Shown here one piece after another: positions 10,704 to 18,442 of a stretch of 39,597 nt of DNA (its first letter is position 1; every line of letters begins with the position of its first letter). Below the pieces are notes generated by a model. The model did no database searches and was not told where the DNA came from. It saw only the letters and a list, made by a program, of their open reading frames with translations. This stretch comes from Gammaproteobacteria bacterium. GTDB lineage: Bacteria; Pseudomonadota; Gammaproteobacteria; Methylococcales; Methylococcaceae. A program made the position numbers and the translations under genes. The stretch lies in assembly GCA_009922685.1 (NCBI GenBank), contig RFVA01000020.1, positions 1-39,597 on the forward strand. The letters are read 5' to 3'.

Positions 10704-12410
10704 CTAGATCAGGTTTTCAAGTCCCTTGTCCGTCACCGCTCCTTCCGATGCGGAAGACACGAGACGGGCGTATTTAGCAAGAACACCTCGGGTATAGCGT
10801 GGTGAAGGACGCTGCCATTTTAGGCGGCGCTCTGCGATTTCAGCATCACTGAGATGAAGGGTCAAGGCGGCACTCTCTGCATCAATCGTGATCTCGTCAC
10901 CATCGAACACCAGGGCTAGGGTCCCGCCCACATAAGCCTCTGGGGTGATATGGCCGACGACGAAACCATGGGTCCCGCCTGAAAAGCGCCCATCGGTAAT
11001 GAGGGCAACGTCTTTCGCAAGACCCTTTCCCATCACTGCCGAGGTCGGTGAGAGCATTTCCCGCATCCCTGGACCTCCCTTAGGGCCTTCATAGCGAATG
11101 ACAATCACATCGCCTTTGATGATGGTCCCGTCTAGGATCGCTTTCAGTGCGAGCTCTTCGCAGTCAAAAACGCGCGCCTTTCCGGTAAAGCGAAGGCCTT
11201 CTTTGCCGGTGATCTTGGCGACAGCACCCTCCTCGGCAAGGTTGCCCTTCAGGATGACCAGATGGCTATCCTTCTTGATGGGTTGACTCATGGGCCGGAT
11301 CATCTCCTGGCCTTCGGGATAAGAGGGAGCGTCCGCCAGATTCTCAGCGAGGGTCTTGCCGGTGACGGTCAGGCAGTCACCATGCAAGAGACCGGCGTCA
11401 AGCAGCATCTTCATTAAGGGCTGGATACCGCCAATCTCGACCAGTTCGGCCATGGCATAGTGCCCGCTGGGTTTAAGATCTGCGAGCATGGGGACTTTTT
11501 TCCCGATCCTTGAAAAGTCCTCAAGGCAAAGCGTCACCCCGGCCGCATCCGCCATGGCGAGGAGATGGAGGACGGCATTGGTGGAGCCGCCAAGAGCGAT
11601 GACCACCGTGATGGCGTTCTCAAAGGCCTTGAGGGTCATGATGTCAAGGGGTCTAATGCCCTGCTCCAGCAGCGTCAAAACCTGTGCGCCTGCAGCGATG
11701 CAGTCCTGCTGCTTGTCGGCGGAGATGGCGGCCTGGGCGGAACTTCCCGGAAGGCTCATACCGAGGGCCTCGATCGCCGAGGCCATGGTGTTGGCGGTAT
11801 ACATCCCACCACAGGACCCCGGGCCCGGAATGGCTAGGGATTCAATCGCTTTCAGTTCTTGGTCATCGATCTGATGGTTGGCGCGAGCCCCCACAGCCTC
11901 AAACACGGAGACAATATCGAGCTTCTTGTCGCCATGGCAACCACTCAGGATCGTGCCACCATAAACGAAAATGGCAGGCCGATTGAGCCGTGCAATGCCG
12001 ATCAGGCAGCCTGGCATGTTCTTGTCGCAGCCACCAATCGCTACGAGTCCGTCAAAGCCTTGACAGCCGACCACCGTCTCAATGGAGTCCGCGATGACCT
12101 CGCGTGAGACCAGCGAGTATTTCATCCCCTCGGTACCCATCGAGATCCCATCTGAAATCGTAATCGTATTAAAAACAACGGCCTTGCCGCCTTTTTCATC
12201 AGCGCCTTTGGCCGCAGCATCGGCCAGCTGGTTGATATGCATATTGCATGGTGTGACCATACTCCAGGTCGAGGCAATCCCGATTTGGGGCTTGGTGAAA
12301 TCTTGATCTTTGAAGCCGACCGCATGGAGCATGGCTCGACTTGGAGCTCGCTCCATCCCATCGACCACCAAGGAGGAAAATGCGCGGGTTGAATGCTTGG
12401 TATCAGACAT
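10704..12410 (-). CDS. ilvD: Dihydroxy-acid dehydratase
   Basis: IlvD dehydrates 2,3-dihydroxy-isovalerate and dihydroxy-methylvalerate to the keto acids that lead to valine and isoleucine. The 568-residue protein belongs to the IlvD/Edd family. Its three Fe-S cluster cysteines are Cys55 (MVTPCNMH), Cys128 (GGCDKNMPG) and Cys200 ([15 protein letters not shown]). The C-terminal part has [17 protein letters not shown] and [14 protein letters not shown], typical of the dehydratase rather than Edd. It is followed by argE and preceded by the SH3-domain gene 48 nt upstream, all on the minus strand. The rest of the ilv pathway is not in the window. Confidence 0.97.
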   Translation of the reverse strand: MSDTKHSTRAFSSLVVDGMERAPSRAMLHAVGFKDQDFTKPQIGIASTWSMVTPCNMHINQLADAAAKGADEKGGKAVVFNTITISDGISMGTEGMKYSLVSREVIADSIETVVGCQGFDGLVAIGGCDKNMPGCLIGIARLNRPAIFVYGGTILSGCHGDKKLDIVSVFEAVGARANHQIDDQELKAIESLAIPGPGSCGGMYTANTMASAIEALGMSLPGSSAQAAISADKQQDCIAAGAQVLTLLEQGIRPLDIMTLKAFENAITVVIALGGSTNAVLHLLAMADAAGVTLCLEDFSRIGKKVPMLADLKPSGHYAMAELVEIGGIQPLMKMLLDAGLLHGDCLTVTGKTLAENLADAPSYPEGQEMIRPMSQPIKKDSHLVILKGNLAEEGAVAKITGKEGLRFTGKARVFDCEELALKAILDGTIIKGDVIVIRYEGPKGGPGMREMLSPTSAVMGKGLAKDVALITDGRFSGGTHGFVVGHITPEAYVGGTLALVFDGDEITIDAESAALTLHLSDAEIAERRLKWQRPSPRYTRGVLAKYARLVSSASEGAVTDKGLENLI

Positions 12411-12458
12411 GATGAATTCTCGTCACAGAAAATAGGGATGAATGGGCGTGTTGAGGAA

Positions 12459-13076
12459 TCAGTAGGAGCCCCAATGGTTGCGGCGTTTAAAACTGAGACG
12501 TGGCAACAAAACCCCGAGAATGACGCCGATCAGTAAGACGCCGCCGCCGATCATGAACCAGGTCTGCTTTTGGTCCTCATTGAGCGCATTTTTTGCTCGG
12601 GTGGTCGTCTCAAGCTCCCGTTTGAGGGCAATCACGCTTGATTGCAGCTGATCACGCTCGGTCTGAATCCGAAGGATGTCCGAAGAGGCTTGGCGCACTG
12701 CAATTAATTCGGTTTGGAGGCGACTGACGTCTTCGCGAAGTTGCTCTGGGGATTTGGGGGGTTGATTTTCGGCGATCGCGGCGGGGCCCTGCGAAACTGG
12801 AACCGGAACCGCGCTGATGACCTTCGATGGAATCCAGCCAATCTCGCCGGAATCGAGTGCGATCCGGGCATAACCGAGTCGCTGATTCACCTTGAGAACC
12901 TTGAAGGGTGTCCCAGGGCTTAAGACCGCGAGGCTTTTATCCTTGGCTGAAAGACCTGACATGAGGTCAATGGTGGCGCCAGCGGCGATCCATTGGGTGA
13001 GAGGCTCAGCGCCGATTGGGAGCGCAGTGAGAAGGCAAAAAACCAGAAAAGCTCTGGGGGGCGGCAGATGAAACAT
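12459..13076 (-). CDS. SH3-domain membrane protein (YgiM/TIGR04211-like)
   Basis: This is a probable periplasmic protein anchored at its C-terminus. A signal peptide (PPPRAFLVFCLLTALPIGAEP) leads into a bacterial SH3 domain (LMSGLSAKDKSLAVLSPGTP, then RIALDSGEIGWIPSKVI). A coiled coil follows (EQLREDVSRLQTELIAVRQA) and then one transmembrane helix (WFMIGGGVLLIGVILGVLLP) with a basic cytoplasmic tail. This order matches the E. coli YgiM family. Its function is not established. I start at the ATG at 13076 so that the signal peptide sits at the N-terminus; the frame also runs up to an ATG at 13154 with an improbable 26-residue extension. Co-transcription with ilvD is possible. Confidence 0.85.
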   Translation of the reverse strand: MFHLPPPRAFLVFCLLTALPIGAEPLTQWIAAGATIDLMSGLSAKDKSLAVLSPGTPFKVLKVNQRLGYARIALDSGEIGWIPSKVISAVPVPVSQGPAAIAENQPPKSPEQLREDVSRLQTELIAVRQASSDILRIQTERDQLQSSVIALKRELETTTRAKNALNEDQKQTWFMIGGGVLLIGVILGVLLPRLSFKRRNHWGSY

Positions 13077-13395
13077 GGTCTTTGGATCAACTTGTTTTGG
13101 CGATAAGGAGGCTTTATGAGGGGTCTGGGTCCTGGTCAAAGGATTGGGCCCCATGGTCCTGCTTCAGTAAAGCCGCCATGGTATCTCAACCATGGAATCC
13201 TGACTAACCGTGAGCCTCGTTGGGCCATTTCTTAAAGGGTGCTTGAAAGGATTTTTAGGTTAAGGTGACCGATCGGCCATGGCGGATGTTAAATTAGGGG
13301 ACATTGTCCCCAAGGGTCCTTTTTGAAGGCCGCCTCCGCGATGATAGGGCGTGGCCAATGAGGCCAAATTTAAATCGTTTCGAACGCTACCCATC
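13077..13395. other. Divergent intergenic region with one palindrome
   Basis: These 319 bases separate the SH3-domain gene from the epimerase gene and should hold both promoters. I found no convincing -35/-10 pair. The one clear structure is the GGGGAC-ATT-GTCCCC palindrome, listed separately. The upstream extensions of both flanking frames in this stretch do not look coding. Confidence 0.6.
13297..13311. repeat. Perfect palindrome GGGGAC-ATT-GTCCCC
   Basis: Two perfect 6-nt arms flank a 3-nt centre, 85 nt upstream of the epimerase start. A T-run occurs at 13320-13324, after a further GGGTCC, so a terminator-like fold is conceivable. An operator for an unidentified regulator is the other reading. 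Both are inference. Confidence 0.5.
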
Positions 13396-14406
13396 ATGAA
13401 AATTCTGGTGACCGGCACGGCCGGTTTTATTGGTTCATCCCTCGCGCATGCCCTCCTTGACCGGGGGGATCAGGTGATTGGGCTCGACAACCTCAATGAC
13501 TATTACGACGTTCGGCTCAAGGAAGATCGCCTTCAGCGCTTGACCGTGAGGCCCGGCTTTACCGAGCTCCGTCAGTCGCTGGAGGACCGCGAGGCGTTGT
13601 TTGAGGCGTTCAAGAGCCATCGACCGCATCGGGTGGTCAATCTCGCCGCACAGGCGGGGGTCCGCTACTCGCTGACCAACCCCCATGCCTACATCGATGC
13701 GAATCTGGTGGGGTTTTGCAACATTCTCGAGGCATCACGTCATCATGAGGTCGAACATCTGGTGTATGCCTCTTCGAGCTCCGTCTATGGTGCTAACACG
13801 AGGATGCCTTTTTCCGTTCACCATAACGTGGACCATCCGGTTAGCCTCTATGCGGCGACCAAGAAGGCGAATGAGCTGATGGCGCATACCTATAGCCATC
13901 TGTTCCAAATGCCGACCACCGGTCTTCGGTTCTTTACGGTCTATGGCCCATGGGGACGCCCTGATATGGCCCTGTTCAAGTTCACCCGAAGCATTCTTCG
14001 GGGTGAACCCATCGAGGTCTACAATTTTGGTAAGCACAAACGAGACTTCACCTACATTGATGATATTGTCGAAGGGGTTGTGAGAACGCTCGATCGGCTC
14101 GCCGAGCCCAATCCACAGTGGCAGGGTGACCATCCGGATCCCGGCACCAGTAGCGCCCCTTACCGAATTTATAATATTGGCAATCAGGAACCGGTTGAAT
14201 TAATGCGGTTTATTGAGGTGCTGGAAGGCGCTCTTGGGAAGAGCGCTGAAAAGATCTTTCTTCCTCTTCAGGATGGGGATGTGCCGGCGACGTTTGCGGA
14301 CGTTGAAGATCTCCAAAGGGATGTTGGTTATGCGCCTAAAACGCCCATAGAAACCGGTATTGCCCGGTTTGTGGCCTGGTACCGCGATTATTACGGCGAG
14401 GCTTGA
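13396..14406 (+). CDS. NAD-dependent epimerase, probable UDP-glucuronate 4-epimerase
   Basis: The protein is an extended short-chain dehydrogenase, and its best match in my judgement is the LspL/GAE family that converts UDP-glucuronate to UDP-galacturonate for capsule or LPS. It has the Rossmann motif [11 protein letters not shown] near the N-terminus, the family-typical [30 protein letters not shown], the catalytic YAATKK (YxxxK), and [17 protein letters not shown], which is characteristic of this group. The start ATG at 13396 gives 336 aa, the usual length; the frame opens at a GTG at 13351 that lies before the homology. No clear Shine-Dalgarno is visible. The mobB frame follows at once, so it may head that operon. 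Confidence 0.88.
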   Translation: MKILVTGTAGFIGSSLAHALLDRGDQVIGLDNLNDYYDVRLKEDRLQRLTVRPGFTELRQSLEDREALFEAFKSHRPHRVVNLAAQAGVRYSLTNPHAYIDANLVGFCNILEASRHHEVEHLVYASSSSVYGANTRMPFSVHHNVDHPVSLYAATKKANELMAHTYSHLFQMPTTGLRFFTVYGPWGRPDMALFKFTRSILRGEPIEVYNFGKHKRDFTYIDDIVEGVVRTLDRLAEPNPQWQGDHPDPGTSSAPYRIYNIGNQEPVELMRFIEVLEGALGKSAEKIFLPLQDGDVPATFADVEDLQRDVGYAPKTPIETGIARFVAWYRDYYGEA

Positions 14407-14407
14407 G

Positions 14408-14986
14408 GTGGCCTTGACTGATTCATTCCTTTGGTCTGTCCTGCCTCATGCCCAAGTGCCGGTTCTGGGATTTGCCGCCCCCAGTGGAACCGGAAAGACC
14501 ACCTTGCTCTGTCGCCTGATTCCAATTCTTCGGGCGCGGGGTCTTATGCTGGGTTTGATCAAGCACGCGCATCACGACTTTGATCTTGATCAGCCGGGAA
14601 AAGATAGCTTTGAGCTTCGAAAGGCAGGGGCCTCCAGGGTCTTGATCACATCGTCAAGGCGGCGAGCCACAGTGACCGATCATGCCTCCCCCATAGAGCC
14701 TCACCTTGATCAAGAGCTTTGTTATCTGGATCAGGAAGGGCTTGATTTGATTCTGGTCGAAGGTTTTAAGCAAGAGGCTTATCCAAAACTAGAACTCCAC
14801 CGGGCGGCGCTGACAACGCCTTTTCAGTACCCTTCGGATACCAGCATTCTTGCGTTGATCACCGACATGCCGCCCCTCGACGGCCTTGCAATACCCTGCA
14901 TCAATATCAATGACCCCGAGGCCATCGCCGATTTCATCATGAAGCGGTTTCTCCCTGAGGCACAACGTGCAATCCATTTGCGATAG
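14408..14986 (+). CDS. mobB: Molybdopterin-guanine dinucleotide biosynthesis adaptor MobB
   Basis: MobB is a GTP-binding accessory protein that helps MobA make the guanine dinucleotide form of the molybdenum cofactor. It has a P-loop (APSGTGKTTLL, about residues 23-34), the LIKHAHHDFDLDQPGKDSF segment with the histidines typical of MobB, and LILVEGFKQEAYPKLELHR near the end. The start is uncertain. GTG at 14408, one base after the epimerase stop, has GGCGAGG upstream, and TTG at 14414 has GAGG upstream. The more upstream ATG at 14360 lies inside the epimerase gene. The 3' end overlaps moeA by 20 nt. Confidence 0.92.
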   Translation: MALTDSFLWSVLPHAQVPVLGFAAPSGTGKTTLLCRLIPILRARGLMLGLIKHAHHDFDLDQPGKDSFELRKAGASRVLITSSRRRATVTDHASPIEPHLDQELCYLDQEGLDLILVEGFKQEAYPKLELHRAALTTPFQYPSDTSILALITDMPPLDGLAIPCININDPEAIADFIMKRFLPEAQRAIHLR

Positions 14987-16223
14987 TCTCCCTGGCGTTT
15001 TGTCTCTCGCCGAGGCCAGGCGCCGGCTAGTGGGTTCCTTGTCGCCGATTGGGGGGGTCGAGTCGGTTCTGTCAGGCGGGGCTCTTGGGCGGGTGACCGC
15101 AGATGACATTCTCACAACCGTTGATTTTCCGCCTTTTTCAAATGCGGCCATGGATGGTTATGCGGTCCGCTCGGTGGATGCACTCCCTGGAGCCACCCTT
15201 CAAGTGGTGGACCGCATCATGGCTGGAGCCTCTTCAGTTTCTGACCTTGAGCCGGGGCAGGCCATTCGAATCTTTACCGGGGCGCCCCTCCCCGCTGGCG
15301 CTGATGCGGTGGTCATGCAAGAAGCGGTGGTCCTTGAGGGGGAGACCCTTCGCCTTTCAGCGCCGCTCCTCTCCGGTGAGAACGTCCGTTTTAGGGGGGA
15401 AGAGCTTCGAGTGGGTGAGCGACTTCTGGCTTCAGGCCGCATCATTCGTCCTCAGGAGTTGGGACTACTGGCCCAAGCGGGGGTGAAAACCATTTCGGTT
15501 CGACGGCGCCCCCGGGTGGCGGTCCTTTCCACGGGGGATGAGTTGGTGGCCTCAGGGGGTTCGCTTGGCCCCGGTAAGATTTATGAAAGCAACCGTGCCG
15601 TTCTTCTCGGTCTTCTGGCGGATTTGCCTGTTGAGGCCTTGGACTTTGGCATCGTCCGTGATGACAGGGCCTTATTGGGTGAGGCCCTTCACCTCGCTGC
15701 TGCGGAGGCCGATGTGGTGATCACCAGCGGTGGCGCTTCGGTGGGAGACGCAGATTTTATGGCGGAGCTCCTGACAGAAAAGGGTCGCGTTGAATTCTGG
15801 AGAGTGGCCATCAAACCTGGCAAGCCATTCCTGTTGGGGCACCTTGGTGGCACCCCATTATTTGGCTTGCCGGGTAATCCTGTTTCGTTGATGGTGACCT
15901 TCATGGCCCTAGTAAAGCCTGGTTTGGAAACTCTGATCGGACTCGTGCCATCCGAACCCCTCCGCTGGCCTGTTCGGGCCCTCGGGGCGATTCGAAAGGC
16001 GCCTGGCCGGCTTGAATTCATGCGGGGGATTCTAGAACGACGCCAGGGTGAACTCTTTGTGACCCCGCTCGCTGAACAAGGAAGTCACCGCCTGACCTCG
16101 ATGAGTGCGGCCCACTGCTTGATCGTCCTCCCTCAAGATTCAACCGGTGTTGCCGCGGGTGATTGGGTGTCGGTTGAGCTTCTTCCAGGGGGTGAGCGCG
16201 ATATTCTTGAGGGGGCGGTGTGA
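14967..16223 (+). CDS. moeA: Molybdopterin molybdenumtransferase MoeA
   Basis: MoeA inserts molybdate into adenylated molybdopterin to form active Moco. The 418-residue protein shows the N-terminal domain motif PFSNAAMDGYAV, the IFTGAPLPAGADAVVMQE segment, the GEN..RGEE region, the MoCF-like domain (VLSTGDELV, GKIYESNR, ITSGGASVGDADF), the KPGKPFLLG loop and GLPGNPVSLMV. The GTG start at 14967 has GAGG 7 nt upstream. It overlaps mobB at the 5' end and rlmM at the 3' end. Finding mobB and moeA together indicates the cell makes at least one molybdoenzyme, which is not in this window. Confidence 0.96.
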   Translation: MQSICDSLPGVLSLAEARRRLVGSLSPIGGVESVLSGGALGRVTADDILTTVDFPPFSNAAMDGYAVRSVDALPGATLQVVDRIMAGASSVSDLEPGQAIRIFTGAPLPAGADAVVMQEAVVLEGETLRLSAPLLSGENVRFRGEELRVGERLLASGRIIRPQELGLLAQAGVKTISVRRRPRVAVLSTGDELVASGGSLGPGKIYESNRAVLLGLLADLPVEALDFGIVRDDRALLGEALHLAAAEADVVITSGGASVGDADFMAELLTEKGRVEFWRVAIKPGKPFLLGHLGGTPLFGLPGNPVSLMVTFMALVKPGLETLIGLVPSEPLRWPVRALGAIRKAPGRLEFMRGILERRQGELFVTPLAEQGSHRLTSMSAAHCLIVLPQDSTGVAAGDWVSVELLPGGERDILEGAV

Positions 16224-17290
16224 TCGGCGGTCAGGGGCTCTTGGATGCGATTTTGCTCTACTGCCGGCCTGGATTTGAAAAGGAATGCGCCTCCGATATC
16301 GTCCAACAAGCGGCTCTTTTGGGGGTTCATGGCTATGTTCGGGCAATAAAGGACTCCGGCCATATCCGATTTGTGGCAGCGGAAGGGGGTGCGGCACTTC
16401 AGGATCACCTGAGATTTAGTGATCTCATATTTGCTCGTCAATTGATTCATCAGATCGGTGAGATCGACGATCTACCGGCCCATGATCGGCTGTCGCCGAT
16501 CATGGCCATGATTGACCAAAGTGGTCTTCGCTTTTCGGATGTGTTTCTGGAAACAGCCGATACCAACGACGCCAAGTCGCTCTCGGTATTACTGCGCAAA
16601 TTTAAGGTGCCTTTGCGCCGTGCGCTCGAAAACAAAGATCTTTTGGGGAATGAGCACCTACCCCGGTTGCATGTGTTTTTTGAAAGCGGGACGGAGGTGG
16701 TGCTCGGATTTTCAAACCCGCGTAATGCATCCCCCTGGCCGATGGGGATCCCAAGGCTCAAGTTTCCTGCGGGGGCTCCGAGCCGATCGACCTTGAAGCT
16801 CGATGAGGCCTTTCAGTTTTTTCTGGCGCACCCGGATGAGGCACTGGTGCCGGGCATGACCGCAGTGGATCTTGGCGCTGCCCCGGGGGGCTGGACTTAC
16901 CAATTGGTTCGGCGACACATTCGGACGGTCGCGGTGGATAATGGCCCCATGGATTCCAGGCTTCTTGATTCCGGGATTGTGCAGCATGCAAGGGCCGATG
17001 GTTTTCGCTATCGTCCCCTAAAGCCGGTGGATTGGTTGGTCTGTGACATGGTCGAGCAGCCGCATCGAGTGGCCGCTTTGGTCGCCGACTGGCTGGCTGA
17101 AGGGGCTTGCCGCGAGGCCATCTTTAACCTGAAGTTACCCATGAAAAAACGCTACGACTGTGTCAGTGAATGTCGTAGTATCATCGAGGATAGGCTCCTT
17201 AAGGCTGACCGAAGGGTCGTGATCGCCTTCAAGCAGCTTTATCACGATCGTCAGGAGATTACCGGTTATGCAACGCGAGGGCGATCATGA
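16220..17290 (+). CDS. rlmM: 23S rRNA C2498 2'-O-ribose methyltransferase RlmM
   Basis: RlmM methylates the ribose of C2498 in the peptidyl-transferase region of 23S rRNA. The 356-residue protein has an N-terminal THUMP-like part (ILLYCRPGFEKECA), then a Rossmann methyltransferase domain with the SAM motif AVDLGAAPGGWTYQL. The K-D-K-E set characteristic of ribose methyltransferases appears as Lys in IPRLKFPAG or STLKLDEAF, Asp in WLVCDMVEQP, Lys in IFNLKLPMKKRYD and Glu in HDRQEITGY. It starts with GTG overlapping the moeA stop (GTGA), with a G-rich ribosome-binding sequence just before. Translational coupling to moeA is likely although the functions are unrelated. Confidence 0.94.
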   Translation: MIGGQGLLDAILLYCRPGFEKECASDIVQQAALLGVHGYVRAIKDSGHIRFVAAEGGAALQDHLRFSDLIFARQLIHQIGEIDDLPAHDRLSPIMAMIDQSGLRFSDVFLETADTNDAKSLSVLLRKFKVPLRRALENKDLLGNEHLPRLHVFFESGTEVVLGFSNPRNASPWPMGIPRLKFPAGAPSRSTLKLDEAFQFFLAHPDEALVPGMTAVDLGAAPGGWTYQLVRRHIRTVAVDNGPMDSRLLDSGIVQHARADGFRYRPLKPVDWLVCDMVEQPHRVAALVADWLAEGACREAIFNLKLPMKKRYDCVSECRSIIEDRLLKADRRVVIAFKQLYHDRQEITGYATRGRS

Positions 17291-17370
17291 CGGCTCGCCG
17301 GGATGGCGGTTTGAGTGAGTGATTCCCTATCGACAGAGACTTTTTGTCTGGATGCTGGAGTTAACGTTTC

Positions 17371-18105
17371 ATGAGCAACGTTCTCGATAATGAGAGTGAG
17401 GTCGGCCACCACCATATTTCCAAGCAATACGACCATGAGTTGCTGGCCATTCGAAATCGCGTCCTAAGACTCGGAGGCTTGGTCGAGGCTCAGGTTGAAT
17501 CAGCGGTCACCGCGCTTCATGAAAGTGATGTCGAGCTGGCTGAAAGAGTCATCATGGATGATTACAAGGTGAATACCCTTGAGGTTGCCATTGATGAAGA
17601 ATGTACCAAGATCCTGGCGTTAAGACAGCCTGCCGCCCGTGACCTCCGGTTAGTGGTGGCAGTGATCAAGACCATTACCGATCTCGAGCGGATCGGCGAT
17701 GAAGCAAAGCGGATTGCGCGTATTGCCATCGATCTTGCCGATCACTATCCAAAAAAGAACCAGCTGACCGATCTCCAGCAATTGGCTCAGCACGCCCGCT
17801 TGATGCTGCGTGAGGCCTTGGATGCCTTTGCCCGCATGGATGTGGATGAGTCTCTCCGGGTGGTTCATGAGGACCAGCAGGTCGATCGAGAGTATGAGAG
17901 CATCATGCGCCAGCAGATCACCTACATGATGGAGGACCCTCGCTCCATCCCCGTTTCACTCAATATCATGTGGTCGGCAAGGGCTCTAGAGCGGATTGGT
18001 GATCGGGCCTGCAATATCTGCGAGTACGTGATCTACTCTGCGATGGGGAAAAATATCCGGCATATCAGTATTGATGAGGTCGAGCGTGATCTCAAATCAG
18101 GCTGA
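17371..18105 (+). CDS. phoU: Phosphate signalling protein PhoU
   Basis: PhoU mediates between the Pst phosphate transporter and the PhoR/PhoB system and keeps the Pho regulon off when phosphate is plentiful. The 244-residue all-helical protein has the family N-terminus HISKQYDHELLAIRNRVL and the two repeated metal-binding helices TITDLERIGDEAKRIAR and SARALERIGDRACNICEY. The ATG at 17371 has TGGAG upstream. No pstSCAB or phoBR genes are adjacent, so it is detached from its usual operon. It stands between rlmM (80 nt upstream) and bamA (337 nt downstream). Confidence 0.95.
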   Translation: MSNVLDNESEVGHHHISKQYDHELLAIRNRVLRLGGLVEAQVESAVTALHESDVELAERVIMDDYKVNTLEVAIDEECTKILALRQPAARDLRLVVAVIKTITDLERIGDEAKRIARIAIDLADHYPKKNQLTDLQQLAQHARLMLREALDAFARMDVDESLRVVHEDQQVDREYESIMRQQITYMMEDPRSIPVSLNIMWSARALERIGDRACNICEYVIYSAMGKNIRHISIDEVERDLKSG

Positions 18106-18442
18106 TTCGTCCTTCTCTTTCGTTTCAAGCTCAGGGGGTTCTAGGCCCCGCCATTGGGTGCCCTAGGCGGTGCAGTTTTGGAGGGCGTCTGAGCCCCTCT
18201 TAGGTGGTTATCCGCGGCGATTATCCGTATAATTTAACCTTGTTGAAAATCACCTCGATGATCGGCGATCATGCCTTCGGTGGAGGACGATTCGCCCCGA
18301 GAGAGGGCTTTTCAGGGGGCGTTTTAAGCCTCGGGTCATGGATTTTTTTTAGTCATTGACCCCCGCGCGTCACCCTCAGTTTATCCCTCCGATAGGCCCT
18401 GCCTCACCAGGCGCGGATTATAAGTCACAAGAGATCACTTCG
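18106..18442 (+). other. Intergenic region before bamA with promoter-like elements
   Basis: No gene is visible. The region holds an imperfect hairpin with arms CTAGG (18141-18145) and CCTAG (18162-18166), and a perfect -10 hexamer TATAAT at 18228-18233. It also holds a direct repeat TTATCCG at 18208-18214 and 18221-18227, and the palindrome ATGATC-GGC-GATCAT at 18258-18272. A TTGACC at 18356-18361 could be another -35, with only a weak -10 partner. I saw no sigma-E type promoter, which often drives bamA in enterics. Confidence 0.55.
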
